A stretch of DNA of 59,951 nucleotides from Chloroflexi bacterium HGW-Chloroflexi-10 (GCA_002840755.1 PHBZ01000036.1:1-59951); one strand, 5' to 3'. Shown: positions 7,082-16,862, numbered from the stretch's first letter. A program made the numbers and translations. The notes: generated from the letters alone by a model not told the origin.

Positions 7082-7780
7082 CTACACTAAGCTGACTGGC
7101 GCTCTTCCTTCCATATCCTTGTGCGGCAACCAGTCCAGCAGCAGCCAGCAGGCAGCACTCGTGGCAATAGCCGGTATCAAGCCCATAACTATTAAACCGA
7201 AGGTGTTGGAAATACTCGTTCCTGTCAGCAATCCAAACAATCCCCATCCAAAACCGTGGGCAAAAATCCACCAGAGCGCATGGCGTACCTGCCGCCGCAG
7301 CACCAGCCATTGGGGCAAACTGATCAACCCACCCACCATTGTCATCCCGATCCCCCTCCACAATAAACCAATATCGCCAATAGGAGCCAGGATGAGCGTG
7401 AGGAGATGAAAGACGCCAAAAGGCAGCAAGCAACCCAGAAGCGTTGCAGCAATCCACCAACGCAGGCGCGGCACATAACTACGGAGAAAAAAATACTGTC
7501 CAACGCCAATCAACAAACCAAGGGTTGGAATGAGTACATAACCCGACAAAAAATCTTCCGTGATTCGCCTCTGTCCAGCCACCTGGATAGTGTCGCCCAC
7601 TATTTTCTCCACTTGGGAAATGATTGCCCAGGCAATTACCCAGGCCAGGGGAAAGGCAATCGTACTTAGCACAATCCACCCGGTGTAAAAAGACCACCTG
7701 GGTTTCCTATCAATCGTAATCAAAAAAGGGCAACTCCTTTCGGTACAGATTCTTTCCCAAACATTACGGACTATTGCCAT
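7082..7780 (-). CDS. Polytopic membrane protein, unknown function
   Basis: A 232-residue protein with about six hydrophobic helices, including WIVLSTIAFPLAWVIAWAI, LIPTLGLLIGVGQYFFL, a Leu-rich central segment, and IMGLIPAIATSAACWLLL near the end. Short basic loops (RRQVRH) follow the positive-inside pattern. I do not recognise a catalytic motif. Its promoter region contains the same inverted-repeat element as that of the SRPBCC gene, suggesting joint regulation although each has its own transcript. Confidence 0.65.
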   Translation of the reverse strand: MAIVRNVWERICTERSCPFLITIDRKPRWSFYTGWIVLSTIAFPLAWVIAWAIISQVEKIVGDTIQVAGQRRITEDFLSGYVLIPTLGLLIGVGQYFFLRSYVPRLRWWIAATLLGCLLPFGVFHLLTLILAPIGDIGLLWRGIGMTMVGGLISLPQWLVLRRQVRHALWWIFAHGFGWGLFGLLTGTSISNTFGLIVMGLIPAIATSAACWLLLDWLPHKDMEGRAPVSLV

Positions 7781-7818
7781 GCTTTAAAGTAGAAGCTGCC
7801 GTTTCATCAAATTTATTA

Positions 7819-7851
7819 TTGATAATTTAACGATACCCACCCGATTATCAA
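7819..7851 (-). promoter_or_regulatory. Inverted-repeat promoter element (family 1, copy 2)
   Basis: TTGATAAT (7819-7826) and ATTATCAA (7844-7851) are inverted repeats. On the minus strand TTGATA is followed, 16 bp later, by TAAATT, a weak -10. The flank matches copy 1 (ATCAAGAtCGTGTA versus ATCAAGAaCGTGTA). It lies 40-70 bp upstream of the membrane protein start. Confidence 0.5.
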
Positions 7852-8012
7852 GATCGTGTATAAACTGCCCACCCGTGCACAAAATGGGGTGAGCCCTTTT
7901 AATTTCCGAGTCAAATCACATCTCAATCTCAGGCACACCGTAACGGTGTGCCTGAGATGTATAGACCCTATTTACAGTACCTTAACCTTTATATTCCACT
8001 TGGGCAGGCAAA

Positions 8013-11000
8013 TCAGTTATCCGCCATGAAGTAAACCAGCGGAAAGATCATATAGAAAACATCTACCGTAAAGGTGTTGGTATTGGAATCCACACTGACG
8101 TTGCCCACCGAATCGGCAGCCACGGCATACACCGTATGGGAACCAACAGTCAAAGGAGAGCTCAGCGTGAAGGTCCAATTGCCGCTGCCATCCGTATTGG
8201 CTGTACCAACCGCAGAGCCATCAAGCCAGACTGTGACTGTGCTGTTGGCTTCCGCCGTACCGCTAATGGTTGGCGTGATGTCCTTGATGCTGCTCCCATC
8301 TGCGGGGGTAACAACCACCGGCGCAGCTGGATTTGTATTATCGTATGCCACGCTGTTGTCGTCACTGGTGGAAATTTCATTTGGTCTTGAAGCCTGGTCG
8401 GCAGCAGCGCCAAACGGAATACTGGCAATCACTGTTCCGTCCCCGGTCATGCCGCTGACGGCCACATTGTAGGTGGCCGGTCCGCCGGTGATTGTTCCGA
8501 TCAGTGTTCCTGGCGCAGTGCTGCCGCTCAAATCCACATCGCCGCTGAGAAAACCCGTAACCGCTTCGCTGAATATTACCGTGAAGTTGATCGGGCTGGC
8601 GTTGGTCGGGTCAGGCTGGCCCACCGCCTGGTTGATGCTCACGCTCGGAGCAGCTATGTCGTATAAAACGCTGTTGTCGGAGCTGGTGGAAACAACATTG
8701 GTGTTGCCTGCTGCGTCCTGCGCGCCGCCGGACGGAACACTGGCAATCACTGTGCCGTCCGCGGTCATGCCGCTGACAGCAACATTGTAGGTGGTCCCGC
8801 TGCCGGTGACTACCGCCGTTGCCGCTCCTGCTGTGCCGCTCAAACTCACATCTTCAGCGGTAAAGCCCGTGACCGTTTCGTTAAAGATCACCGTGAAGTT
8901 GATCGGGCTGCTGCCCGCCGGGTCGGATTGGCCTGCTGCCTTCTCGATCATCACCGTAGGTCTGGTAACATCTACCGTAAAGGTGTTGGTATTGGAGTTT
9001 ACACTGACGTTGCCCGCCGAATCGGCAGCCACGGCATACACGGTATGAGGACCGGCTGACAAAGCAGAACTCAGTGTAAAGGTCCAATTGCCGCTGCTAT
9101 CCGCATTAACTGTACCAGCCACAGAGCCATCAATGCGGATTGTGATTGTGCTGTTGGCTTCAGCCGTTCCGCTAATGTCAGGCGTGATATCCTTGATGCT
9201 GCTCCCATCTGCGGGGGTAACAACCAGCGGTGCAGCTGGATTCGTATTATCGTATGCCACGCTGTTGTCGTCACTGGTGGAAATTTCATTTGGTCTTGAA
9301 GCCTGGTCGATAGCCGCATTAAACGGAATGCTGGCAATCACTGTTCCGTCCCCGGTCATGCCGCTGACGGCCACATTGTAGGTGGCCGGTCCACCGGTGA
9401 TTGTTCCGATCAGTGTTCCTGGCGCAGTGCTGCCGCTCAGATCCACATCGCCGGTGAGAAAACCCGTAACCGTTTCGCTGAATTCTACCGTGAAGTTGAT
9501 CGGGCTGGCGTTGGTCGGGTCAGGCTGGCCCACCGCCTGGTTGATGGTCACGCTCGGTGAAGTCATATCATATAAAACGCTGTTGTCGGAACTGGTGGAA
9601 ACAACGTTGGTGTTGCCTGCTGCGTCCTCTGCGCCGCCAGCCGGAACACTGGCAATCACTGTGCCGTCCGCGGTCATGCCGCTGACGGCGACATTGTAGG
9701 TGGTCGGTCCGCCGGTGACTACCGCCGTTGCCGCTCCTGCTGTGCCGCTCAAACTCACATCTTCAGCGGTAAAACCCGTAACCGTTTCGTTAAAGACTAC
9801 CGTGAAGTTGATCGGGCTGCTGCCCGCCGGGTCGGGTTGGCCCGCTGCCTTCTCGATCGTCACCGTAGGCCTGACAGAATCGTACGTGCGGCTGAATTGG
9901 GTTGCTGCCGTATTCGTATTTCCCGCTGGGTCTACTGCTGCGTTTGCAGCAATATTGGCAGTGACTATTCCCTGTCCGCTGGGCGTCAGGTCAAATGTGT
10001 AGCTGGCGCCGCTGCCGCTAAAATTACTGACCAAAGCGTTATTTGGGGTAATCTCCCCGGAGGTGAAGCCTGTGACGCTTTCACTGAAAGTCACTGCAAC
10101 CGCAATGGGCGAGGTTTTGGTCGGATTGGAAGAAGTGGAACTCATTGTTACTGAAGGGATGCTGTTATCCAATGTATACAGCTCATCTGTAGCCGGTTCG
10201 CCATCCGCCAGCGGGTTTCCTGCCGCATCCGTGATATTCTGCCCGTTATTGAGGTTCACACCGGCCGTCCCATTAAAGGAAGCCAGGTCTCCACCCGAGA
10301 CTGTTACGTCATAGATGCCGTCGCTGACCAAAGCCACACTCGTCACATCGGCGCTTGAGCTGCCATCTACATCAAAATCAGTTACATCCACATTCAAGAC
10401 AGCCCCGTTGAAGGTAACCCTGAAGACCAATACGTCGGCATTCGTCGGGCTGCTGGCTGGTGTCTGCCGGGTGATTGAGGTCAGAATGGGCGCTGTATTA
10501 TCCAGTAGATAGGTCTGGTCAATGGCTGGTTCACCGGCTGGCAGCGCATTGCCGTCTGCGTCTGAGATACTTGGGCTGCCTGCCAGATTCAGGCCGACGA
10601 TTCCTTCAAAGGACGCCAGATTGCCTCCGGAAATCGTCACATCATAGAGACTGTCACTCACCATAGCCACGCCCGTCACTGTAGCTGTTGTTGTTCCGTT
10701 CACGCTGAAGTCTGCAACGTCCACATTTTGCACTGCTTTGCTAAATGTAGCCCGAAAAACCAGTACATCAGCATTGGTCGGACTGCTGGCAGGCGATTGC
10801 AGGGTAAAAGAGGTTATGGATACTGGATTACTCACATTGTGCGAAAAGCCTGCAGAAGCAGGGCTGGCATTGAAATTTAAATCTCCCGCATATGTTGCAG
10901 TTAATGTTTTCATACCCACAGAGGCAAACGTAATGGGACAGGAGCCGGCTGCCACGCTAGCGCTGCAGCTATTGCCAGCGCCATCACTTATCGTAACATT

Positions 11001-12665
11001 GCCGGTGGGCATTGTCGGAGAATTGCCGTAAGCGCCGGTAACCGAATAGTTCACAGTCACTGCCTCACCAGGCACGGATGGATTTGGGGTAGTAGAATTA
11101 ATGGCAGCGGTCGTATTTGCCTTGTTAATGGTCAGACTGATCACATTCGAGCTCGGAGCTGTGGTCTTATCATTATCCACCCTGGCATAGATGGATGCTG
11201 CCCCGACAGAAGCAGCATGAAACGTAGAAGTGGCCGTGCCGCTGGATTGAATGACTACCTGTGCGTCCGTCAGGTTACCTCCGGTTGCATTCCAGGTAAC
11301 CGGCTGGTTGATTAATGAACTCAGACTGGATGCTGGTACGGAAGTTCCGGCTGAATTGTTCAGGAAGCTGGCTGTCAGTGTTGTCGATTGGTTTACAGCC
11401 AGGGGTGAAGCGGCGGCAGTCAGGCGGTCCTGGAACCAGGGAGTGTAATTGATCACTGCGCCATTTCCAGTAACCGCGTTATCACAAGCAGCATCACTGG
11501 GGCCAGCGCTGCAGCCCCACCAATTGTTGGTTGCTGTAACTGTTTTCGGGCCATAAATATCTAAACCTCTTCCGCCATTGGTCGAAGTATTACCTGCAAT
11601 GCGGGAATTAATGATAGTTGCATCCGATTCTATTCCCATTGCTCCGCCACCACCACCAGCGAAGTTGTTGGTTATTTGGGAATCCGTAATCAGGGCTGAA
11701 GAGACTCCAGACGTCAGGTAAATTCCACCACCATAGTCGTATGTACCATTGCCAGTAGCGTTGCTATCAATAATAGAATGAGAAATATGCAATGTTCCAT
11801 TTACAACGCGGATCGCCCCTCCACTTGAAAAAGCTGTGTTATTTGTAAAGCTGCTGTGGCTTATGGTGACGACTGTAGAATTTCCACCTGCAATTTTAAG
11901 AGCGCCACCTGTACCTGATGCTCCAAGCGCTTGATTGTGATCAAAGGTAACATTTGTAAGGTTTAATGAGCCTGTATCTGACGCCAGTACGATATAATTA
12001 AGACCGCCGCCGTCACTATTCCTTGCCCGATTATATGAAATGACGCAATCCGTGAAGGAAACTGCGTTGCTGGTGCCTGTCTGGTAAACATCCACGCCGC
12101 CGCCCGTATATGCAAACGAAGGATCGAAATTTGGAACATTATTATCTCCATACCGTATCGTTAACCCTGAAAAGTTAACAGTAAGGTTGTTGAAAAAGCC
12201 ATCCTGATTCACGCCAAAGATTTTGTCGCCGATGGAATTTGTATAACCGGCATCTGCCGCGCCTTGAATAATGGTATTGAACGCTCCATTCCCAACGATA
12301 TTCGTACTGGCGTTGATATCCAGATCCCCAGCACTTGCAGTTGCATCGTTGCCTGTGCGGGTTAACACGATCGGTGTGCCATTTAGGCCGACAGCGAATT
12401 GGATGGTTGAACCGGGATTGGCATTGGCTTTAATCACCGCTTCACGCAGCGAACAATCACTTGACGCTGCTGTAATACAGGTGGTAGCTGTGCTCCGGGG
12501 GGCTATATCATCAGTCCGATTGACCGTATACGTCCCCGCCGCGTAGATGCTTCGAGCCGGGGTAAAAGCTAAACCGCTGCTTACTACCAGAAGAATAAGA
12601 AACAATCTGCTGATGAAACTGATGTTTGGGCGACGAATCCCCCGCGTAACTGTTTGATGCTCCAT
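8013..12665 (-). CDS. Giant secreted CSLREA/beta-helix and Ig-repeat surface protein
   Basis: The start at 12665 is preferred over a TTG 15 bp upstream because GGAGG lies five bases before it. The product has about 1550 residues. Order: signal peptide (FLILLVVSSGLAF), CSLREA motif (DCSLREAVIKAN), right-handed beta-helix to about residue 420 with many 'GGG' turns, spacer Ig-like domains, two SPTNADVLVFR modules, then repeated modules carrying PINFTV(V/I)FNETVTGF and 'GTAEANSTITIRIDG'. The last part is a 303-residue unit present twice. The C-terminus, FPLVYFMADN, is a degenerate form of the FLPL tail seen in other secreted proteins here. Probably an adhesin or sheath component. Confidence 0.85.
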   Translation of the reverse strand: MEHQTVTRGIRRPNISFISRLFLILLVVSSGLAFTPARSIYAAGTYTVNRTDDIAPRSTATTCITAASSDCSLREAVIKANANPGSTIQFAVGLNGTPIVLTRTGNDATASAGDLDINASTNIVGNGAFNTIIQGAADAGYTNSIGDKIFGVNQDGFFNNLTVNFSGLTIRYGDNNVPNFDPSFAYTGGGVDVYQTGTSNAVSFTDCVISYNRARNSDGGGLNYIVLASDTGSLNLTNVTFDHNQALGASGTGGALKIAGGNSTVVTISHSSFTNNTAFSSGGAIRVVNGTLHISHSIIDSNATGNGTYDYGGGIYLTSGVSSALITDSQITNNFAGGGGGAMGIESDATIINSRIAGNTSTNGGRGLDIYGPKTVTATNNWWGCSAGPSDAACDNAVTGNGAVINYTPWFQDRLTAAASPLAVNQSTTLTASFLNNSAGTSVPASSLSSLINQPVTWNATGGNLTDAQVVIQSSGTATSTFHAASVGAASIYARVDNDKTTAPSSNVISLTINKANTTAAINSTTPNPSVPGEAVTVNYSVTGAYGNSPTMPTGNVTISDGAGNSCSASVAAGSCPITFASVGMKTLTATYAGDLNFNASPASAGFSHNVSNPVSITSFTLQSPASSPTNADVLVFRATFSKAVQNVDVADFSVNGTTTATVTGVAMVSDSLYDVTISGGNLASFEGIVGLNLAGSPSISDADGNALPAGEPAIDQTYLLDNTAPILTSITRQTPASSPTNADVLVFRVTFNGAVLNVDVTDFDVDGSSSADVTSVALVSDGIYDVTVSGGDLASFNGTAGVNLNNGQNITDAAGNPLADGEPATDELYTLDNSIPSVTMSSTSSNPTKTSPIAVAVTFSESVTGFTSGEITPNNALVSNFSGSGASYTFDLTPSGQGIVTANIAANAAVDPAGNTNTAATQFSRTYDSVRPTVTIEKAAGQPDPAGSSPINFTVVFNETVTGFTAEDVSLSGTAGAATAVVTGGPTTYNVAVSGMTADGTVIASVPAGGAEDAAGNTNVVSTSSDNSVLYDMTSPSVTINQAVGQPDPTNASPINFTVEFSETVTGFLTGDVDLSGSTAPGTLIGTITGGPATYNVAVSGMTGDGTVIASIPFNAAIDQASRPNEISTSDDNSVAYDNTNPAAPLVVTPADGSSIKDITPDISGTAEANSTITIRIDGSVAGTVNADSSGNWTFTLSSALSAGPHTVYAVAADSAGNVSVNSNTNTFTVDVTRPTVMIEKAAGQSDPAGSSPINFTVIFNETVTGFTAEDVSLSGTAGAATAVVTGSGTTYNVAVSGMTADGTVIASVPSGGAQDAAGNTNVVSTSSDNSVLYDIAAPSVSINQAVGQPDPTNASPINFTVIFSEAVTGFLSGDVDLSGSTAPGTLIGTITGGPATYNVAVSGMTGDGTVIASIPFGAAADQASRPNEISTSDDNSVAYDNTNPAAPVVVTPADGSSIKDITPTISGTAEANSTVTVWLDGSAVGTANTDGSGNWTFTLSSPLTVGSHTVYAVAADSVGNVSVDSNTNTFTVDVFYMIFPLVYFMADN
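8061..9869. repeat. 909-bp tandem duplication inside the surface protein
   Basis: The stretch from 8061 reappears from 8970 with an exact 909-bp period (303 codons). Landmarks repeat at that spacing, for example ATCTACCGTA at 8061 and 8970, and TTTCATTTGGTCTTGAAGCC near 8375 and 9284. The copies differ by scattered substitutions, so the duplication is recent but not brand new. The reading frame is preserved. Confidence 0.85.
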
Positions 12666-12982
12666 GCTGTCCTCCAACAAAAAAATCCGCAGTACCTATC
12701 GGCCTGTCGGATTTGTCGTATAAAACTTGGCGAGGTATTGAGAATCGCTGTGACAGATTTGCCAGGGTATGTTTGGTATGCGATAAACGGTGATTAAATT
12801 AAAAATATAGCACAAATGCGGATTTCTGTCATAATTATCGTTGAATCAAAATTGGACGTCAAGCATTTTTTTCAAACACCTGAGTCATTGGCAAAAAAAC
12901 ACCACCCGCAACACGAACACCCGTATTAGCCAAAGCCTCTTTTATATCAGCTAACCCCTCATTTTATACTTTCCTCCCATTA
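12666..12982. other. Intergenic stretch, nothing recognised
   Basis: This 317-bp AT-rich region lies upstream of the surface protein gene and downstream of osmC. It holds no open reading frame with a ribosome site, no strong hairpin and no recognisable gene remnant. Confidence 0.5.
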
Positions 12983-13444
12983 TTAAGGTTGGAGAACACT
13001 TATTTGTGTTTTTACAGAGCTGGCAATAAAACATTTCTCGTGTGCCAGATGATGGATTTCGTCTATTTGCTCTCTTGATGGAGTATTATCACCGCCAAAA
13101 TTGACCTGCGGTTTCAGGGTAACCTTTGTCATGGCCAATTTACCCTCTTCATTTTTCCTCAATTCGCCTTCGGCATCATCTTCATAACTTTCAACAAGGT
13201 ACTTTTTCCCGGCGGCAATCGATAAAAACCATAACATATGGCAACTGGAGATGGCGGCAATAAAGGCTTCCTCCGGATCCACAGCGGTCTCATCAGACAT
13301 CGGCAGCGGCACCACATGCGGCGAGGAAGATGCCGCCAGCTCGATTCCGCCGTCAAAAAACCAGGTATGCGCCCGGCTGTATTTATTATCGATAAAAGCC
13401 TCATCCGGCTTCTTTTTCCAGGTTATCTTTACGTTATAAGGCAT
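12983..13444 (-). CDS. OsmC-family peroxiredoxin-like protein
   Basis: A 153-residue OsmC/Ohr-fold protein. The two redox cysteines are C68 in AISSCHMLWFL and C138 in HEKCFIASS, with the long helix between them. Family members reduce organic hydroperoxides through these thiols. The 'SSCHMLWFL' form belongs to the general OsmC group, not to Ohr. It is the first gene of the 20-kb minus-strand block of small enzymes, and a 59-bp gap separates it from the upstream VOC gene. Confidence 0.9.
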   Translation of the reverse strand: MPYNVKITWKKKPDEAFIDNKYSRAHTWFFDGGIELAASSSPHVVPLPMSDETAVDPEEAFIAAISSCHMLWFLSIAAGKKYLVESYEDDAEGELRKNEEGKLAMTKVTLKPQVNFGGDNTPSREQIDEIHHLAHEKCFIASSVKTQISVLQP

Positions 13445-13503
13445 TGTTTATTCTCCAAAAAACGCTAGAAATAAAGTCAACATTCCCCTTAGGAAACAAC
13501 CGT

Positions 13504-13860
13504 TCAGCAGAGAACTTCAATCGTAAAACCGCCTGGGGCAAGAAAGTAGAAAGTCCACGATCCGTGCTGTCTGGAAGGTGCCGGCACATTGAATCCATCC
13601 ACTTGCAATTGTTGGTTGATCTCGTTGACCCGCTCTTCGCTTTCCTGGATGAATCCTATATGGAATGTGGCTGGATATTGGACTTCCGATTCCATCCCCA
13701 ACTTCATATTGGCCAAAGAGATCACCATCCCGTTGTCATCCGACAAAAAGGAGATAGTATCGTTCTCCTTTCCCATTAGCTTCAGTTGAAAATACTTTAC
13801 CAGAAACGCTTGTGTTGCAATGGGATTCGTCACGGTAAGATTTATATGGTTCAATTTCAT
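13504..13860 (-). CDS. VOC-family protein
   Basis: A 118-residue vicinal oxygen chelate protein. It opens with MKLNHINLTVTNPIATQAFL, the classic first strand and helix carrying a metal-ligand histidine (H5). It continues with ISFLSDDNGMVISLANM and ends with WTFYFLAPGGFTIEVLC, where a glutamate ligand sits (FTIEVL). The arrangement resembles glyoxalase/bleomycin-resistance proteins. It is likely co-transcribed with osmC downstream. Substrate unknown. Confidence 0.85.
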   Translation of the reverse strand: MKLNHINLTVTNPIATQAFLVKYFQLKLMGKENDTISFLSDDNGMVISLANMKLGMESEVQYPATFHIGFIQESEERVNEINQQLQVDGFNVPAPSRQHGSWTFYFLAPGGFTIEVLC

Positions 13861-13932
13861 TTTGAATCTCCTGGCGAATGTTTAACATAGTTGAAACTTA
13901 TTGCGGGATCCGAGCACCTAAGAGAAATATAG

Positions 13933-13989
13933 TTATTCACAAATCACTCCCGCAGACTTCCAGATGGCCTTCAGAAGCATCTCCACTAA
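13933..13989 (-). pseudogene. C-terminal remnant of a DUF1801 gene
   Basis: Reading the minus strand from 13989 to the TAA at 13933 gives VEMLLKAIWKSAGVICE. It matches the C-terminus of the intact DUF1801 protein at 26491-26859 (VEMMLKATQESRGVIC) at 11 of 16 positions. No frame continues upstream to a full domain, so the rest of the gene has been deleted. A family-1 promoter copy (14062-14090) still lies upstream of the remnant. Confidence 0.65.
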
Positions 13990-14061
13990 AGAGATTATTT
14001 CAACAAACTCTTACTGCATTTAACTTGCAGCATAGCCGCATCATCAGTTTGATTTTGGATA

Positions 14062-14090
14062 CTGTACACCAAGATGATTTGATGATCAAG
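14062..14090 (-). promoter_or_regulatory. Promoter element, family 1, degenerate copy 3
   Basis: On the minus strand TTGATC, 17 bp and TACAGT are spaced as in the copies at 6986 and 7819. The upstream flank (ATCAAGAACCTGTAAAA on the plus strand) is nearly identical to copy 1. It now precedes the DUF1801 remnant and the VOC gene. Confidence 0.45.
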
Positions 14091-14215
14091 AACCTGTAAA
14101 ATCCATCTTCCTTCAAAGAATATTTATATAAAGGCACGCGGGCTGTTGGTGGGGGTATATACCAAAAAGCGGGATGCCAAAAACAGATCAATTTCCTTGC
14201 CTGCCAACAAGCGCC

Positions 14216-15613
14216 CTATAAAATACTGCGCGCATTGATGAATGCCTGTACTGAACGGTCTACATCTTCTTCTGTGGTTGCCCAGGAGCAAACGCTGATT
14301 CGAATGGCCGGCTTGTCTTGCCAATTTGTCCCCCCACACCAACATTCGCCGGAGGCTTGAATTGCGGCAAGGGTTGCTTTGGTTTCTTCCGGTGTATCGC
14401 AGGCCGCCAGCACCTGATTGAAGACAACATCATTTAGAATATGAAATCCGTTGGCGGCCAACTGCTCCGCGAATTGCGAAGCGCGGTCGCACAATCCATC
14501 CACCAGCTCGGCGATGCCGGAGCGGCCCAAAAAGCGGAGCGTGACCCACAATTCAACTGCCCGCGCACGCCTGGACATATCCGGCGTATACAGCATGCTG
14601 TCCCGGTTTTCACTGTACTGAATATAGGAACCGGTTGCCTGCATGGATGCCACCAGCGCATCGCGATGCCTGCACAAAATGATCCCGCAATCATAGGGTG
14701 TATTGAGGGTTTTATGTCCATCAACTGACCACGAATCCGCCATTTCGATGCCTTTGGTCAGATACTGTTTGGTGGGAGATGCAGCCGCCCACAACCCGAA
14801 TGCCCCATCAATATGAACCCAGGCTCCAGCCGATTGCGCCAATGGGCAGATCGTTTGAAAATCATCAAATGAACCGGAATTGACATTGCCCGCCTGTAAA
14901 ATAACCAGGGTGTTTGCGTCCAGTTTGGGCAGGTAAGCCACATCCAGCCGTCCTTGCGCATCGGTTGGGACAAGCTCAACCCGGTTTCTGCCAAGACCCA
15001 ATAAAGCCAAAGCCTTAAAAACGGTGCCATGAGCCTGCTGGCTGGCAACCACCCGAATGGGCGGGGCGCCAAACAATCCATCCGCATTCACATCCCAGCC
15101 TTGATTTTTAAGAATAGTATAACGGGCGGCTGCTAAACCGCACATGGTAGCAATGGAGGTCCCGCTTACAAACCCGGCCACGGTTTCGCTTGGTAAGCCT
15201 AACAGATCCCGTACCCATCCTTCGCAGACCTGCTCCAGTTTGGCAACAGTCGGAGAAATCACATACAATGCCGGGTTTTGATCCCAACTATCCGAAAGCC
15301 AGCGGGCGGCTACTGCGGCGGGGACCGTGTTACCATTCACAAAACCAAAATAGCGCCCGCCGGTTTGAGCAACTGTCGCCGGGGAACCAACCTCATCCAG
15401 CAGTTCCAGGATTTCTGCTGCCAATTGTGGGGTATCCGGTAAGGGTTCATCAAAAACCGTCAATTTTTGGATCGCCTGGTCAGCGGGAAATACACGGCGC
15501 TGATTGACTTCGTCCATATAGGCGAAGGCGTATGATTTAGCCTGCTCAAACAACTGCTTATCCGCATTCTGGGCAAACATGGTTTCTCTGATGGAAAGAG
15601 GCGTATTTTTCAA
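14216..15613 (-). CDS. PLP-dependent decarboxylase-family enzyme
   Basis: A 465-residue group II (aromatic/glutamate) decarboxylase-type protein. The Schiff-base lysine is K301 in WSVDGHKTLNTPYD, the pyridine-binding aspartate is D269 in WVHIDGAFG, and the substrate/PLP segment VSGTSIATMCGLAAAR precedes them. The start is a TTG at 15613 with GGAGGA nearby; the next ATG is ten codons in. Members act on aromatic amino acids, glutamate or aspartate, and some are aldehyde synthases; the substrate cannot be assigned. It is much longer than its neighbours and appears monocistronic. Confidence 0.85.
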   Translation of the reverse strand: MKNTPLSIRETMFAQNADKQLFEQAKSYAFAYMDEVNQRRVFPADQAIQKLTVFDEPLPDTPQLAAEILELLDEVGSPATVAQTGGRYFGFVNGNTVPAAVAARWLSDSWDQNPALYVISPTVAKLEQVCEGWVRDLLGLPSETVAGFVSGTSIATMCGLAAARYTILKNQGWDVNADGLFGAPPIRVVASQQAHGTVFKALALLGLGRNRVELVPTDAQGRLDVAYLPKLDANTLVILQAGNVNSGSFDDFQTICPLAQSAGAWVHIDGAFGLWAAASPTKQYLTKGIEMADSWSVDGHKTLNTPYDCGIILCRHRDALVASMQATGSYIQYSENRDSMLYTPDMSRRARAVELWVTLRFLGRSGIAELVDGLCDRASQFAEQLAANGFHILNDVVFNQVLAACDTPEETKATLAAIQASGECWCGGTNWQDKPAIRISVCSWATTEEDVDRSVQAFINARSIL

Positions 15614-15756
15614 TGTGTTCCTCCGTAGGTTAAAAAATATTCTTCAAAATCTCCTTAAAGAAAATAATGTGAGATAGTGATCCCGATGAATAGGCCGGTT
15701 CTTAACACACTCCATTTACCGGCAAGGCAAAATATCGAAAATAGCAGGGTTTACGA

Positions 15757-16227
15757 TCAGGGCCAAACCCAGAGTGTAAAGGAAAGCACGCTATCCGCTG
15801 CCTTTGCGGTGATTTCCCAGCAGCCCTCTGTTGGAAAAAACAAACTACTGGATTGAAACCGGTTTGGGTAGCAGCAAGGCATGTAAACATCCAACGGCGG
15901 AGCCTCCGCATCCATACGCTCGCCTGTAATTACCAACTCGGCTCCCTCCGGGCGAAACCAGCCCATTTTGAGTCCTTCTTCATTCACCCGCAAGGTTTTT
16001 TCTTCCTGTTCTTTCCAGCTCGCAGAACCCCAAATTGAACGATCCGCGTTTATAAAATAGTATCCAAAGGCAGGTGCACCCTGAACGGCAGAATCTTCGG
16101 GTGGTTTATCCCAAACCGGTTGCGTAACCGCGCAGGCCTCATTGGGGGCAGGCTGTGTCTGTGCTGCCGGGGTACGGCATGAAACCAGGAAGAGAGTCAC
16201 CAATACCAATAATCTTACAGTTTTCAT
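15757..16227 (-). CDS. Small lipoprotein, unknown function
   Basis: A 156-residue protein with a lipoprotein signal (LLVLVTLFLVSC, lipid Cys17) followed by a Pro/Ala/Gln-rich linker. The mature part contains four more cysteines and two tryptophan-rich stretches. It ends in SVLSFTLWVWP, suggesting a compact disulfide-bonded domain. I do not recognise the family. The upstream ribosome region GGAGACC is present. Confidence 0.6.
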   Translation of the reverse strand: MKTVRLLVLVTLFLVSCRTPAAQTQPAPNEACAVTQPVWDKPPEDSAVQGAPAFGYYFINADRSIWGSASWKEQEEKTLRVNEEGLKMGWFRPEGAELVITGERMDAEAPPLDVYMPCCYPNRFQSSSLFFPTEGCWEITAKAADSVLSFTLWVWP

Positions 16228-16273
16228 TTTGGTCTCCTTTGATAGACCCTAAAAATGCCCCGGCTTATCAGGC

Positions 16274-16843
16274 TTAGGCTTCCCACAAAGGCGGCAGTAC
16301 AATATGACCAAAAAGATCACTCAATTCAAATGCTTCAATGCCCTGCAAACCCAACATAAGCGACAATTCTCCACCATGATGAATATCATGATTCATCACC
16401 CGCCAAATAGTCCATTGACGCGACACCGCATACACACTTCCGTTCCAGATATGCTTATAGGTTTGTGAAAGATCGGTAACTTTCCATGTATTAAGTGTAT
16501 TCTCAATGATCTGCCAGGTGATTTCAAGCCAGTGTATCAATTGCGCCGGCTGCTCTGTAATGGCAATCGATTTTTCTACGATATTCCGGTTGCCGTCACT
16601 ATCCAGTTCCCAATCACTGATCAGGTCGGCAATATCAGCACTACCTGGCGCACCCATTCGCATCAGCCAGGTAAGCCGGCCCAGGCTGATATGCCTGACC
16701 AGTTCTCCAACTGAATTAAAATTCTGCGCCGAGCGCCAGATTAATTGTTCTGACGTTAACGGTTGGACGGCGTTCACAATACTCTGATGATAGCCGTTCC
16801 ATCCATTAAAAATATTCAATAATGAATCTTGTGAATCGGACAT
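16274..16843 (-). CDS. DinB-family protein
   Basis: The start at 16843 is favoured by GGAGGA seven bases upstream; a TTG five codons earlier would include that site. The 189-residue four-helix bundle carries the expected metal-binding histidines: VGELVRHISLGRLTW in helix 2 and HDIHHGGELSLMLGL in helix 4. DinB-like enzymes include thiol-dependent transferases and stress-induced proteins. It lies 19 bp downstream of the zinc alcohol dehydrogenase gene, so the two form an operon. Confidence 0.85.
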   Translation of the reverse strand: MSDSQDSLLNIFNGWNGYHQSIVNAVQPLTSEQLIWRSAQNFNSVGELVRHISLGRLTWLMRMGAPGSADIADLISDWELDSDGNRNIVEKSIAITEQPAQLIHWLEITWQIIENTLNTWKVTDLSQTYKHIWNGSVYAVSRQWTIWRVMNHDIHHGGELSLMLGLQGIEAFELSDLFGHIVLPPLWEA

Positions 16844-16862
16844 TTTAGATTCCTCCAAAGCA

